Source of the DNA: Hortaea werneckii
Lineage: Eukaryota; Ascomycota; Dothideomycetes; Mycosphaerellales; Teratosphaeriaceae
Reading direction: 5' to 3'
NCBI GenBank assembly: GCA_037044905.1
Contig: JBAOKB010000118.1
Location: forward strand, 124,001 to 188,000
Length of the DNA: 64,000 nucleotides
Part shown: in pieces, positions 33,312 through 43,800 of the stretch
Layout: every line of letters starts with the position of its first letter
Numbering within the stretch: position 1 is the stretch's first letter
Notes under the pieces: model-generated
The model's database searches: none
The model's input: the letters and a program-made list of their open reading frames with translations, nothing else
What the model was told of the DNA's origin: nothing
Program-made: the position numbers and the translations under genes

Positions 33312-34799
33312 CTAGCCTTGGCTGTCTTCCAAAGCTACGCCCTGTCTTCGTCTTCGCCTGAGGAAGGCCATCGTAGGCGGGCTGATGATCTCGTTGAACA
33401 AGCCCGTGCCGTACACTAGCAGCGCAAAACCAAGCACTTGAAGCCACTTGAAGGTCTCCCAGCCGAGACCAAGACTGACGATCCAGATGAAGAGAGTCCG
33501 GCAGGTATCGATCGTGCTTCGTGAAGTCGCAGAGATTACCCGCGTGACGCTTAGCCCAAAGAAGTTGAACCCGCTATATACTGTTAGCAATCTGTAAACA
33601 AACGCTTTGGAGAAAACGACTTACCCAATGCTGATCATGATCAGTAGTGAGGTGACGGCGATGGCACGGTTGCTGAACATCTGTCTGAAGCCTTCTGCAG
33701 CATCGAAGTAGCCACCCCGGCCTGCAGGAGTCCTTCCAATGATCAGGTGAAGCAAAGCCATGCCAAACAGTGTGACAGAAAAGCCAAAAACGCCCTCCCA
33801 GCCAACTACCTGGATTGGGTCCATGCTGTACTTTTCCATGATGCTCTCCTCAAGCACGAACTGTGAGGCAGTGAAGATCTGTGCGCCTGCTATCATCAAA
33901 ACACCCAGGACAGTCTCAGCTGCCGTATGGGCCTCTAGGGTGCCCACTGCCCCGCGGGCAAAGAGCACCGCGCTGTGCATCAGATCTGTATTGCTCTCGC
34001 CGGGTCGAGTGTCACCAGGTAGTTCAGCCGGACCATCCCTCTTTTCAAGCGCTCCAGCCATGCCGACGATGGCAACACCCAGAACGACGACGACCAAACT
34101 AGCCCATTTCCAAACTCCAAGGTGTCTTTTCAGGAAGACGACGCTGAACAAGCCGACGAACAAGACGAGCGCACCTCTTGTCATCTGGTATATGGATGCT
34201 GCAACAAACAAAAGGCCAGCGTTCATCAAGGTGGTTCCGCAAATATCGCAAATGGCTGGCAGCGCCAGCAATATGACCTTCCATCCCGTCAAAGGCAGCC
34301 TGTCCCTGTGTTCCTCTTCGCCATCTATGAATGGCTTGGCGATGGCGTTGGTGGGATCGACCAGCGTCTGAGAAGTCGACATGTTCGCATCCAGCTCTTC
34401 CTGGTCATCGTCGTTGCTGTCGGACGACCTCCTATCCTCGCTATCCCGCGTCCCAACCGGCTGATACGCCGCATCGTGTGCAGACGACGCGCCCGAGCCC
34501 CTGCCCATCCTCCGAACGAGATAGCTCAGGAAGACCACTAACCAACATCCCGACTCGCCGACGAACATCTGGAGGGTTTGTAGGACGGGTTGCTCGAACG
34601 TCTTCGGCCGCTTGCTGTCGCAGTTCGCCACGCACTGCATGTCTTGGTATTTGGTAAGGAGGGTGTTGCAGACGCCTGTGAGCAGCATCATGCCGACCTA
34701 CAGTGTTGCCGCTATTGTCAGTTGATGGCTGGTCGTTTCTGGGGCTGTGTTGCTTACCAGGAACGACACTGCTACGCGACTCGTCATGATGCCGGCCAT
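33312..34799 (-). CDS. SLC35F6-like drug/metabolite-superfamily transporter
   Basis: Exons are 34758-34799, 33625-34697 and 33312-33573, with introns of 60 and 51 nt, for about 458 aa. The 42-nt first exon MAGIMTSRVAVSFL joins VGMMLLTGVCNTLLTKYQD. That gives the first helix followed by the family hallmark (loss-of-solute segment, then FEQPVLQTLQMFVGES) seen in the SLC35F6 branch of EamA-like transporters. About ten membrane helices are visible, with a long acidic, Ser-rich cytosolic loop at about residues 80-130. The transported compound is unknown; animal SLC35F6 is lysosomal. The C-terminal tail is Arg-rich (FLRRRRRQG). Confidence 0.88.
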
Positions 34800-35318
34800 A
34801 GCTACAAAGCTCCCTTTCGAACTCCAGATTTACTTCGCAGTCTAGCCAGAAGGATAAGAGGTTGGTGTGAAGGTCGCTGTGTTGCAGCCCCCGTCATAGT
34901 AGTCGGAGCCAGTCACGCTAGCTGCGCATGTGAACAGCTTCGGCGATTGTCGGCCTGATTCGGCTCGCTTTGTTCCAAACCAGCACAGTGTTGGCCGCCG
35001 ACAACCCTTATCTCCCTATCTCTACATTCCCGACGAGACGCGACAATAGCTTTCCGTGACATACTTATTCTGCTCTAAGGGCTTCATTCTGGCTCTGACA
35101 GCGTACCTATTGAGGCGAGCCATCTGCTCCTGCAACAGAAGCGCAGTCCTTCCATTAGAGTCAATGCTATTTAGGAGCTAGATAGCTGCCATCTTATGCA
35201 ACAAAAAGAACAGCAGCAGAGTAGAGGCAGCCAAGTTGGACCACGCATAGCCCTAACCTTCCCCAGTACTAAACGGAGAAATCGAATCCAAGTCTTAAGA
35301 GAAGCAAATGCCCTCGAT
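34800..35318. other. Intergenic region
   Basis: About 520 bp between the transporter start and the photolyase 3' end. Nothing is recognised. Confidence 0.45.
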
Positions 35319-37262
35319 CTACTTCTTCGCCGATTTACTAAAGTCAAGTGTACCCTGACTATGCTCTCTCTTCCTGCCCCTCGTAGGCTTCGAAGGACTC
35401 GCAGCCGCACCACCCTTGCCCTTCTGCGGGCTGGTCGGCTGGTGCTGATCCGCCTCGTCCGCGCCATCAGCATCCTCAAAAGTCATCAGACCCCCCGGAC
35501 CACCCTGCTTGCCTTCGGTCGGCCCTTCGGCCGCATCGTCGAAAAGCTGCTTCCACGTCCCATCTAACACTTTAGGACTGTTCCCGTACAGTCCGACATG
35601 ATATCCCGTCTTCATGCCCTGGATACAGACCTCCCGCGCCTCGTTGAAGTCAAGCATAGGCTTAGGATACGTCATCAGCTCGCCTTCCTTCGCCTGACTC
35701 CCATCGCCCTGCACAACGACGCCCGCCTTCTTCTGGTCCTGAATCGGAGCCTTATGCGGCTCGAAAATATACTTCTTCGGCAGGTCCTTGAGCTCGGGGA
35801 CGTATTTCCGGATGTAATCGCCGTTGTCGTCCCATTTCTTGCCGAACGCGATGGGCGAGTAGCAGCGGTAGAATTGGGCGTAGAAGGCTGTGCACGCCAG
35901 CCATTGCCAGTTGCCGGAATTACACGCCGTCTCGTGGTCGATGAGCAGCTCCTCGAAGACTTCGGCCCCGCGCTCCCAGCTGATGTAGCAGCCGCCGCGC
36001 GTGAGGAAGCAGGCGACGCTGTGGCGGGCGAGGTGGTGGATCCAGCCTTCTTGGCGGAGTTGGCGCATGATGGCGTCGATCCAGGGGAAGCCTGTGCGGC
36101 CTTCGGCCCACCGCTGGAATTGTATCTGCTTCTCCTCATCGTCGACTTCGTAGTCGCCTGTGATAAGTTTCGTGCTGAGATCGACCTTGCTTGGTAAGTG
36201 CCACGGTATGAAGCGGCAATTGGGGTTATTGTAGGTCTGCGCGAATGACCAGCCAAGTGCGGCTTGCGCGGCGAAGTACATGTCACGGAACAACAACTGC
36301 CCGGTCAACGATGCAGGTGGCTCAGAATGAGACTTTTTGGCCTTTCGCCTCTTCTCAACAACTTCTTCGACTTTGTGGTAGAAGTAGCGACAGCTTAGAG
36401 CACCGAAGTGGAGGTAGGGAGAGGTGAGACAGGTAGACTGGGGCTCGAAAGCTGCTGGTGAGGTCTTTGGTTTTTCAAATGTGCCGGTGTATTCCTCGTC
36501 GCCAATGATCTTGTCCAGACTCTTTAGAATCACGCTTTCACCGCCCCTGTGAGGCGTCGTAGCTGGTTTGAAGCCGAGCTCTTCTAATGTAGGCGGATGA
36601 AAGTCGTTCTTTGGCCCTGAGAGACCTTCCTTGTAAGAGGCTTCGTCGTTGTTGCGGTACTTCTCGTTAAAGTCAGGTTTTACTTCCGGTTGCGTCTGGT
36701 CGAAATCCAGCTTAAGCTCTCCTGGGTCCGGCAAAGACTTCGGGGTCTCGACAGGAGGCTCGATGTCTCCGACCTTGGCCCCAGCATTCTGTAGTTGCGT
36801 GATGCTCATGGTAGGCTTGCCGCCATTGGCCTTGACAACCTCATCACTGTCCCACAATGTTCTGCCAGATTTCACAATGACCTCTACGCCAGCTTCTTTC
36901 GCAGACTGCATGACCTTCGCATCTCTCTCTTTCGCGTAGGCGTCTGTGTCCTTCTCGAAGACCAAGTGTGTGATGCCCCATGCCTTGAACAGTTTCGGTA
37001 GTAGTGTTACGGCCGGCTCTCGCAGAACATACAGCTGGCTCTTCTTGTTGATCTTGGTGATCGACTGCGAGACATCGTTCATGCAGTCGATGAGAAACTG
37101 CCAGCGATTAACGCCTACACGAGCGCGGTACACGTAGTGGCTGTCCCAGCACCATATCGGAAACAGGACTTCTGGTTTTAGGTCGAGGGCGGCTTTCAGA
37201 GCAGGCGAGTCGTGAAGGCGGAGGTCGGTGCGAAACCAATAGATCACTCTGGGCTTAGCCAT
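35319..37262 (-). CDS. (6-4) photolyase / animal-type cryptochrome
   Basis: A flavoprotein of the cryptochrome/photolyase family, acting in the nucleus in light-driven repair of UV photoproducts or as a blue-light sensor. It is an intronless gene of 647 aa. The N-terminal alpha/beta antenna domain starts RVIYWFRTDLRLHDSPAL. The FAD domain spans about residues 270-510, with LTSPYLHFGALSCR, GRTGFPWIDAIMRQL, WIHHLARHSVACFLTRG and DHETACNSGNWQWLACTAF. Both His residues of HHLARH that serve (6-4) repair are kept, as is the WIDA/GNWQW Trp set. The 120-residue C-terminal tail is disordered, Gly/Lys-rich, with a basic RGRKREH (likely nuclear signal) and a terminal QGTLDF that only partly matches a PCNA-binding motif. 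Confidence 0.94.
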   Translation of the reverse strand: MAKPRVIYWFRTDLRLHDSPALKAALDLKPEVLFPIWCWDSHYVYRARVGVNRWQFLIDCMNDVSQSITKINKKSQLYVLREPAVTLLPKLFKAWGITHLVFEKDTDAYAKERDAKVMQSAKEAGVEVIVKSGRTLWDSDEVVKANGGKPTMSITQLQNAGAKVGDIEPPVETPKSLPDPGELKLDFDQTQPEVKPDFNEKYRNNDEASYKEGLSGPKNDFHPPTLEELGFKPATTPHRGGESVILKSLDKIIGDEEYTGTFEKPKTSPAAFEPQSTCLTSPYLHFGALSCRYFYHKVEEVVEKRRKAKKSHSEPPASLTGQLLFRDMYFAAQAALGWSFAQTYNNPNCRFIPWHLPSKVDLSTKLITGDYEVDDEEKQIQFQRWAEGRTGFPWIDAIMRQLRQEGWIHHLARHSVACFLTRGGCYISWERGAEVFEELLIDHETACNSGNWQWLACTAFYAQFYRCYSPIAFGKKWDDNGDYIRKYVPELKDLPKKYIFEPHKAPIQDQKKAGVVVQGDGSQAKEGELMTYPKPMLDFNEAREVCIQGMKTGYHVGLYGNSPKVLDGTWKQLFDDAAEGPTEGKQGGPGGLMTFEDADGADEADQHQPTSPQKGKGGAAASPSKPTRGRKREHSQGTLDFSKSAKK

Positions 37263-38326
37263 TGCGGTACTCAGTGAAAGGGCAGTGGATCAACGGAAGG
37301 GAAGTAGTATGTAGCTCTAGTGGTCCGGACTGCAAGGAAGGAGAGGCAAGAAAGAGACCGACAAAGAAAGGTGAGCGGTTACTGTCTTTACCACCTGTGT
37401 GTTATGTACTGCCTACGTAGCATACCGTTAAGGCATTAGCTTTCCGTCCTCCTGATTGGAGCGCATTCCAATGGATCGGACAGAGAGATCAGATCTGGCG
37501 GGCGATCTGAGAGCTCGCTGTTCCTGGCAGTCAATGACGCACTCCTCCACTAGCCCTATGCCAAGAAGTGTCAGAGCATCGGAAAGTCGCGTACTCGCGT
37601 ACCTCAACTCAACCTCACATCACTCCATGCATGACAATCGCCCCCCTGATCGTTAGCAGCATCAAATGTGCAGATCCCATAAAACCTGTGCGCGCTACAG
37701 CATGCAGCCATATGCTGCTTCTTCTGCCGGCGTTGGCTGCTTTTATGTGAGGAAAAAGAACAATGCAAACATCTCGTGCGGCCATATTCCCCTTTGTTCG
37801 CTTGGCTATGCGCATGCCATTCCAATCTATCGGTGCTAGCGATGTGCTGTTCAGGCTTGTGTGGAGAGTATGCGTCTGTCTGTCGCAGCAGGGTGAAATC
37901 TCATGTCTCCGGCTAAACAAGGCTCTGTGGCGATTTCGGCCTCACATTCACATGTCAAACAAGCAAAACAAGGCTCTGCGGCGATTTCGGCCTCACATTC
38001 ACATGTCAATCAAACAAACGCTCCGTTTGTTGAGCCTGCAGATGAGTAAAATTCTTTCCTCTTTGCTACTGATTTGACAACGCACACAAGTTGGATTCTA
38101 CTCACTTGGCAGGTGTATCTCGACAACCTTTCTATTGTACTTCACAATAGCTTCACTTCCACTCGCGACACAATAGGCCAGGGCGCAGTATTTGAACACT
38201 TCCGCACCCTTCAGCTCTTCGCAACCTTCCGACTCGAACCTTTCACGCGCTTTCAAGACAGCTTTCAGCTTACCACCAGCTTCAAACACATCGAACGACA
38301 CATTTTCAAGGCCAAGATCATCAAAG
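37263..38326. other. Divergent intergenic region, photolyase / coiled-coil protein
   Basis: About 1.06 kb containing both promoters. It holds a 51-bp direct duplication listed separately. No gene is supported. Confidence 0.5.
37915..38013. repeat. 51-bp tandem direct repeat (about two copies)
   Basis: The unit aaacaaggctctg, then t/c, then ggcgatttcggcctcac and acattcacatgtcaa starts at 37915 and again at 37966. The copies are nearly identical. The period is a multiple of three, so one frame shows a duplicated 17-residue peptide, but that frame has no other support as a gene. Confidence 0.9.
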
Positions 38327-39817
38327 ATGCCTTTCGCGACCCTTCCGCAAGACGTGGCCACATTGGCACACATTCAAGACTTCTTCTTCGCCGCCATCCT
38401 CCTTCTGTTTCTCCTCGCATGGAAAGCGGCCCCATGCTTCGAGGGCCTCCTCCAGGACCCGTACGGAGAAGACGTTGCGTCGGTGTTTGCCGCCTCCCAG
38501 GCGCAAATACCTGAGCAAAAGCCGACAGCAGGAGACACAGGAGCTCGTGGCCAGTCAACTGCCTTCGCCTTCTCCGGACCCATCGACATCCATTCTCAGG
38601 CTCCGATAGCTGAGAAGAGCATCCTGGAGTCAGCCCTGGAGGCACAGCTTCAGCGATGCGAGATGGAGAAGGCGAGGCTCTCACGGCAACTGGCTGACGC
38701 CGAAGGCAACGTTGGAGCTCTCCGTGCCCAGATGGACCGTCTTTCAGGCTGGGAAACGGAGCTCAAGTCGCAGCAAAGCGACTTTGAGAAATCTCTCGAC
38801 GCCAGGAAGCGCAGTATGGAACTTCTGGAGCAAGCCTCTCTCGCCAGTATTCGCGAGAGAGAGCGAAGCGTTCGCGAGAGCGAACAAGAAATGACAGAGT
38901 TCCATGCCGAGCTGTTGACCCTGCGCAAGGACCTCCGCGAGGCCAGGAGCTCCATCGGCCTGCGTGACGTTGAGATCGACAGTCTCAACGGCGACTGCTC
39001 CAAGCTTGAGGGCCATCTCACAAGGCTACAGCAGGAGACGTCGCAGCAGAAGAGCACGCTCGCCCGCTTGAGCAAGTCTAATGAAGAGGCCGAAAAGACA
39101 ATCCCAGTTCTCACTGAACAGAAGTTCAGTGCTGAGCAAGGCCGTATTCTTGCCACCAAGCGGGCGACGTCGCTCGCCGAGGAGCTCCAGGCCGGGATCG
39201 AGCACGACAGGCAGATCCGGCGCCTCAAGAAGGAGAAGGCCAAGCTCGAGAGCGAGAAGGCCGGCCTGGAGAAGCAGCTGGCGCGCAAGAAGGCGGCAGA
39301 GGCCTACGCCGAAGGCCTCAACGAGCGTCCCGCTGGCCACAGGCTGGTGGTCAAGAGACTGATGGCAAAGAACGCCCGGCTTCAGAGAGCTCTCAGCGAG
39401 AAATCCGCTGAGGTTAATGCTCTAGAGTCGTGGCGGCCGTCAGTCTCTTCGACCGCCCCTGCTGCCGCGGAGAGCAGCACCATGGCCGGCGACTCCCAGC
39501 CCAAGGTTGCCGACGACAAGGAACCTGAGCGGCCTTCAGCGCCATCACCACCGCCGCCGCCGCCATCATCACCACCACCTGCGCCTCAAGTCCCGAGGGG
39601 CAGTGGTCCCGCCATTCCTGAGCAACGTCCCAGCGACGAGGATGGCCGCCCTGCGGCCATTTCTGACAAACGTCCTGGAGACGAGGATGGCGCGCAAGGG
39701 CCCTCGGCCGGCGCCAGCAAGCCCCCTGTGGGCATCGCCAGACCAAAGCCGAAGCCGTCGATCTTCATGCCACAGAAGGGCAAGGCTCCGAGACGGGGCG
39801 GTGGCGTCAAGAAGTAG
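38327..39817 (+). CDS. Coiled-coil protein with N-terminal membrane segment, 496 aa
   Basis: An intronless gene starting at 38327 (MPFATLPQDV). A hydrophobic segment DFFFAAILLLFLLAW at residues 18-32 is probably a membrane anchor. Residues about 100-370 form long, highly charged heptad-type coiled coil (for example KLESEKAGLEKQLARKKA). The tail from about 385 is Pro/Ser/Asp-rich, with a poly-Pro run and a near-duplicated IPEQRPSDEDGRP / ISDKRPGDEDGAQ segment, ending basic (KAPRRGGGVKK). No catalytic domain is seen. The next gene has the same overall plan (membrane segment, coiled coil, disordered tail), so the two may be related or work together; that is inference. A tether or scaffold role is plausible. 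Confidence 0.75.
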   Translation: MPFATLPQDVATLAHIQDFFFAAILLLFLLAWKAAPCFEGLLQDPYGEDVASVFAASQAQIPEQKPTAGDTGARGQSTAFAFSGPIDIHSQAPIAEKSILESALEAQLQRCEMEKARLSRQLADAEGNVGALRAQMDRLSGWETELKSQQSDFEKSLDARKRSMELLEQASLASIRERERSVRESEQEMTEFHAELLTLRKDLREARSSIGLRDVEIDSLNGDCSKLEGHLTRLQQETSQQKSTLARLSKSNEEAEKTIPVLTEQKFSAEQGRILATKRATSLAEELQAGIEHDRQIRRLKKEKAKLESEKAGLEKQLARKKAAEAYAEGLNERPAGHRLVVKRLMAKNARLQRALSEKSAEVNALESWRPSVSSTAPAAAESSTMAGDSQPKVADDKEPERPSAPSPPPPPPSSPPPAPQVPRGSGPAIPEQRPSDEDGRPAAISDKRPGDEDGAQGPSAGASKPPVGIARPKPKPSIFMPQKGKAPRRGGGVKK

Positions 39818-40811
39818 TTTTGGGGGCACAATCGGTGCATTACGAAGGCATTTTCACGGTGGCATTTCTGGGCAGTCTCGGGATGGCAAGGACATTGAGG
39901 AGTTTGGGCAAGCTGCAGGCATTGGAAGCCAGAGAAATTGCAGCTTCATGAGACATCGGTAGAGTTCCATCCTGTATTGAGAGACCAATCAATTTTGACA
40001 AAGCTCAGTTCAGATAATATGCTAGCCTTGTCCGTGCATTCGGTTTGAACAAAGAAAAGTATGAAAGATGAATTGAAAAACAGTAAATTCGCGTGCTTCG
40101 AGACTTGTACAAACCTGAAACCACCGATGACGCTGCAGACATGGTATGCGGGCTCGTTTGTGAGTATTGCTATAACACACGTTCCGTGATTTTCTCGCTG
40201 ATGAAATGATATATTTTGCATTTTTCTGATACGGTATATTCATCCCGTTCTTCGCACATTCACGACCATTTTTGCGGCACTCCTGCCGTGCTGACACAAG
40301 CGTAAGTCTTTGTCCGTGGCGGAGCGGAAATTGGCACATTCACCTGAAAAGCCAACGATGAGCATTTCAAAGGACTATACAATTTAAATTTTACTTGACT
40401 ATTTTACTGCAGCAAGAATAGAATTAGCGAGTCCCTACTACCGTACTGACGCAGCGACGTTCGAGGAATTTTTGGATGTGAGATTTCTCAAGTGGCAAAT
40501 TTTTCCTGAACTTCACTTACGCCCGATTTTCCGCCGCATTCACCAAGCTAAACGCAATCTGGACACCGCCGTCGTTTCCCAGCCACCCGAGTTTCGAAAC
40601 TGCTGCCTAGAGTCTCACAGCTTTCCGTGACACTCGCGCTTTCAACACCTTTCCACAGACAACACCACCACCACGACCACTTCTTCGGCGCTCCCTTGCC
40701 ATCAACAGCAACAGCGCACCACCACAACCACCACCACAGCAGCAGCAGCAGCAACACCAGCAACAACAACAGCAACAACAAGTGCCCGCGTCACACCAAC
40801 GCGAGGCAGAC
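39818..40811. other. Intergenic region with CAC/CAG/CAA repeats
   Basis: Promoter region of the larger coiled-coil gene. The last 150 bp (about 40660-40790) are CAC-, CAG- and CAA-rich, probably the transcribed leader. No gene is supported. Confidence 0.5.
40660..40790. repeat. Interrupted (CAN)n trinucleotide tract
   Basis: A run of CAC, CAG and CAA triplets directly upstream of the start codon at 40812. It is continuous with low interruption, and is probably in the 5' leader of the coiled-coil gene. Confidence 0.85.
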
Positions 40812-43800
40812 ATGGACTCGACGGCAGTCTTTGCCGTCTTTCTCGCCGGCCTGCTGCAGCTGCAGCAGTGGCTCCTGAACTTGCCGGCGTCCACTATGGC
40901 TGCGCTGTCTGCGTATGCCACTTCTGAGGTCCTCGTCGTCGTCCTGGTCGCCCTTCCCTGGGCTTTCTTCCTCCTGAGCCTGCTGATCGTGCTGCGGTAC
41001 GGCCTTGTCACCTTCCCGGCACCGCCTACCTCTCCGACTCCGCCTGCGCCGACGTCCCTGCCCGCCCTTGTCGATGACGCCGACTGGCACATGCGGTACG
41101 GCAATCTCGACAAAGACAACACGACGCTGATCAACAAGGTCTCGCGCATGGAGCAGAACTTGGAGCGTCTGCGAGACGAGAAGAGGCACCAGCAGACAGA
41201 GATCGAGCATTTGGAAAGACGCCTCAGACAGGCGCACGAAGACCTGAGAACGGCTCGTGAAGAGCGACAGGATCCGACCTCCGCGGCCGTCTACGTGGAG
41301 CTGAAAGACAAGAAGGACCTCCTGGAAGCTCGGAAGACAAAGCTCGACCGTGCGAACAAGGACCTCTCCAAGAAGCTTGCCGATCGCGAGGCTGCTTACC
41401 AGGACCTCCTGGCCGAGAAGAACGATCTTCAGGCCAAGAAGGGAGCCCTGGCCTCCGAGCGTCTCCGCCACCAGCTGACCCATAGCAAAGTGCTGGATCT
41501 CACGGCGGAGTGCGAACGCCTGGATAAGCAGCTCTCGGCAGCAAAGGAGGCTGCGAGGGATGCACAGCGGACGGCCGAGTCGCGCGAGAAGGCCTTGAAG
41601 GAGCAGCGAGATCAAGCTCGCCTTCTCGACCTGAAAGCCAGGGATGCTGCTCAGCACCAGCGCCAGCTTGACACGAAGCTTCGTGAGCAAGCGGAGAATG
41701 GCGCGAAGGAGCTGGAGCGCACCCTCGGCAAGCGCGACCGGACCGTCAGGGACCTGTGTGGCCGCATTCAGGCCCTCGAGGAGGCGGAGAAGCGTGCTCT
41801 TGATGCCGCTGATTCGTCTTCTCGGGATCTCAAAGCCGCTCGCAAGGAACTGAAGGACGCCGGACGGGCTCAGAGGCAGTCGCTTCAGCACTGGGAAGAG
41901 CTGAAGAGGCAGGCTGAAGGCAAGTTCGCGGCCGTCGTTTCCGAGCGTGATGCGGCGGTCAAGAGAGCACAGGGTCCGGCTGAGCAGCACCAGAGCAGCG
42001 GCACTGGCGCTGAGATCCAGTCGCTGAAGGACCAGCTTGCTGGCCTTCAGAAGGACTTGTCGAGCGCACAGGGCGCGAACCAGGCATTGCAGGCCAAGGT
42101 TCACGCTGCCGAGACTGGCAAGAGCAGCGCCACTGGCGAGATCCAGGCGCTCATGGACAAGCTTGCCAGTGCTCAGAAGGACTTCTCGAGCGCTCAGAGC
42201 GCGAGCCAGGCCTTGGAGAGCAAGCTCCAGACTGCTGAAAAGGCCCGGGTCAGCGCCAGCAACGAGGCTCAGAAGCTTCAGCAGCAGCTCTCCGCCGTTC
42301 AGAAGGACCTTTCGGATGCCCAGATCGCCAAGCAGGAGCTGCTGACCAAGGCTCAGGCTGCTGAGACTGGCAACAGCAGCTCCGCCAGCGAGGCTCAAGG
42401 GCTCCAGGACAGGCTTGTCCGCCTTCAGAAGGACCTTACGGAGGCTCAGAGCGCAAAGCAGGTCTTGGAGATCAAGCTCCAGACTGCCGAGCATGGCAAT
42501 AGCAGCAGCAACGGCGAGATTCAGACGTTGCAGAACAAGCTTGCCAGCCTTCAAAAGGACTTTTCTGACGCCCAGAGCACAAACCACGCATTGCAGGCAA
42601 GAGTCCAGACTGCCGAGACTGGCTCCAACAGCGCCAGCAACGAGATCCAGGACCTGAAGCGCCAGATGCAGAATGCCGAGGCGACTTTCAGCAACGTCAA
42701 GGACGAGAACGGACGACTGCAGCGTGAGGTCAACGAGGCTCAGAAGAAGGTTTCAGATGCCGATGCGGAGAACCAGCGTCTGCAAGGCATGGTTAGTCGG
42801 GCCAAAGACATGAAGACTCAGTACGAGGAGGCGAAGGCGCGGATCAATCAATTGGCTGCGAACCTGAAGGGTGCTAAGGCTGAGACCAAGCAGTTGCGCG
42901 AGGCCGAGCATGACCTCAAGAAGAAGATTCAGGATCTCGACAATTATTCATACCAGAAGCTTCAGGAGAGCAGTGCCTTGCGACTGCAAATCAAGAAGTC
43001 CGACTCGGAATACGCGACCAAGCTGCATGAGAAGGATGCCCAGCTTGAGGAGTTGGACCAGAAGCTTGTTCAAGCCCTTCGCGCATGCATCAACTGCGAC
43101 CACTTCCTTTGGTACGGCCAGTGCAAGAACATTCTCTGTCCGCTTTCGGACGATTACATGTTCAAGGATGAGTGGAACGCTGGCAATACCGAAGTCGCGC
43201 AAAACATGGCCAGCTTGAATGCTTACGCAGGCAACGACCTGTTCGAACAGCATGGAGTTGAGACCATTGACGAAGGTCTTGGTGGTGCAGAAGACCCCGC
43301 AACCGATCCCGCCTTCTGGAATGTTACAGCTGGTCAGGACTTGGGCGAGGGCACACAGAGCAACATGCCTAGTCAGGCTATGGACACCAACGAGGGTCCG
43401 AATGACAGTGCTCAGAGCAACGTGCCTAGTCAGGCTATGGACACTAACGAGGATCCGGATGATGGCACGCAAAGCAACATGCCTAGTCAAGCTATGGACA
43501 CCAACGAGGGTCCTGACGATGGCGCGCAGACCAACGTGTCCCCTCAGGCCGGAGAAACGAGTCAGGATCTGCACGAGAGCACGCAGAGCAAAGTGTCCAC
43601 TGAGGCTATGGACACTAGCGAGGGTTTGCGCGAGCCTATTCCCGGTTTCACCCGCGAAGAAATAGAAGAGTTGGACCGTCAGTTGGAGGAAGATCACCCC
43701 GATACCCCACCAACATCGTCTGCAAACCCTAGCAATGTCCCTTGGCAGCAGCCGACTGAGGAGATCGACGCCCATGATCTTTACGAATCGTCTGCAAGGC

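Noticed and set aside
37763..38077. Small frame with a duplicated 17-residue peptide
   Set aside because: The duplication is explained by the 51-bp DNA repeat whose length happens to be a multiple of three; no other coding support.
40791..42587. 598-codon open frame on the minus strand
   Set aside because: It is the exact antisense of the coiled-coil gene; the repeat composition keeps the other strand open. Its Leu-rich product has no domain logic.
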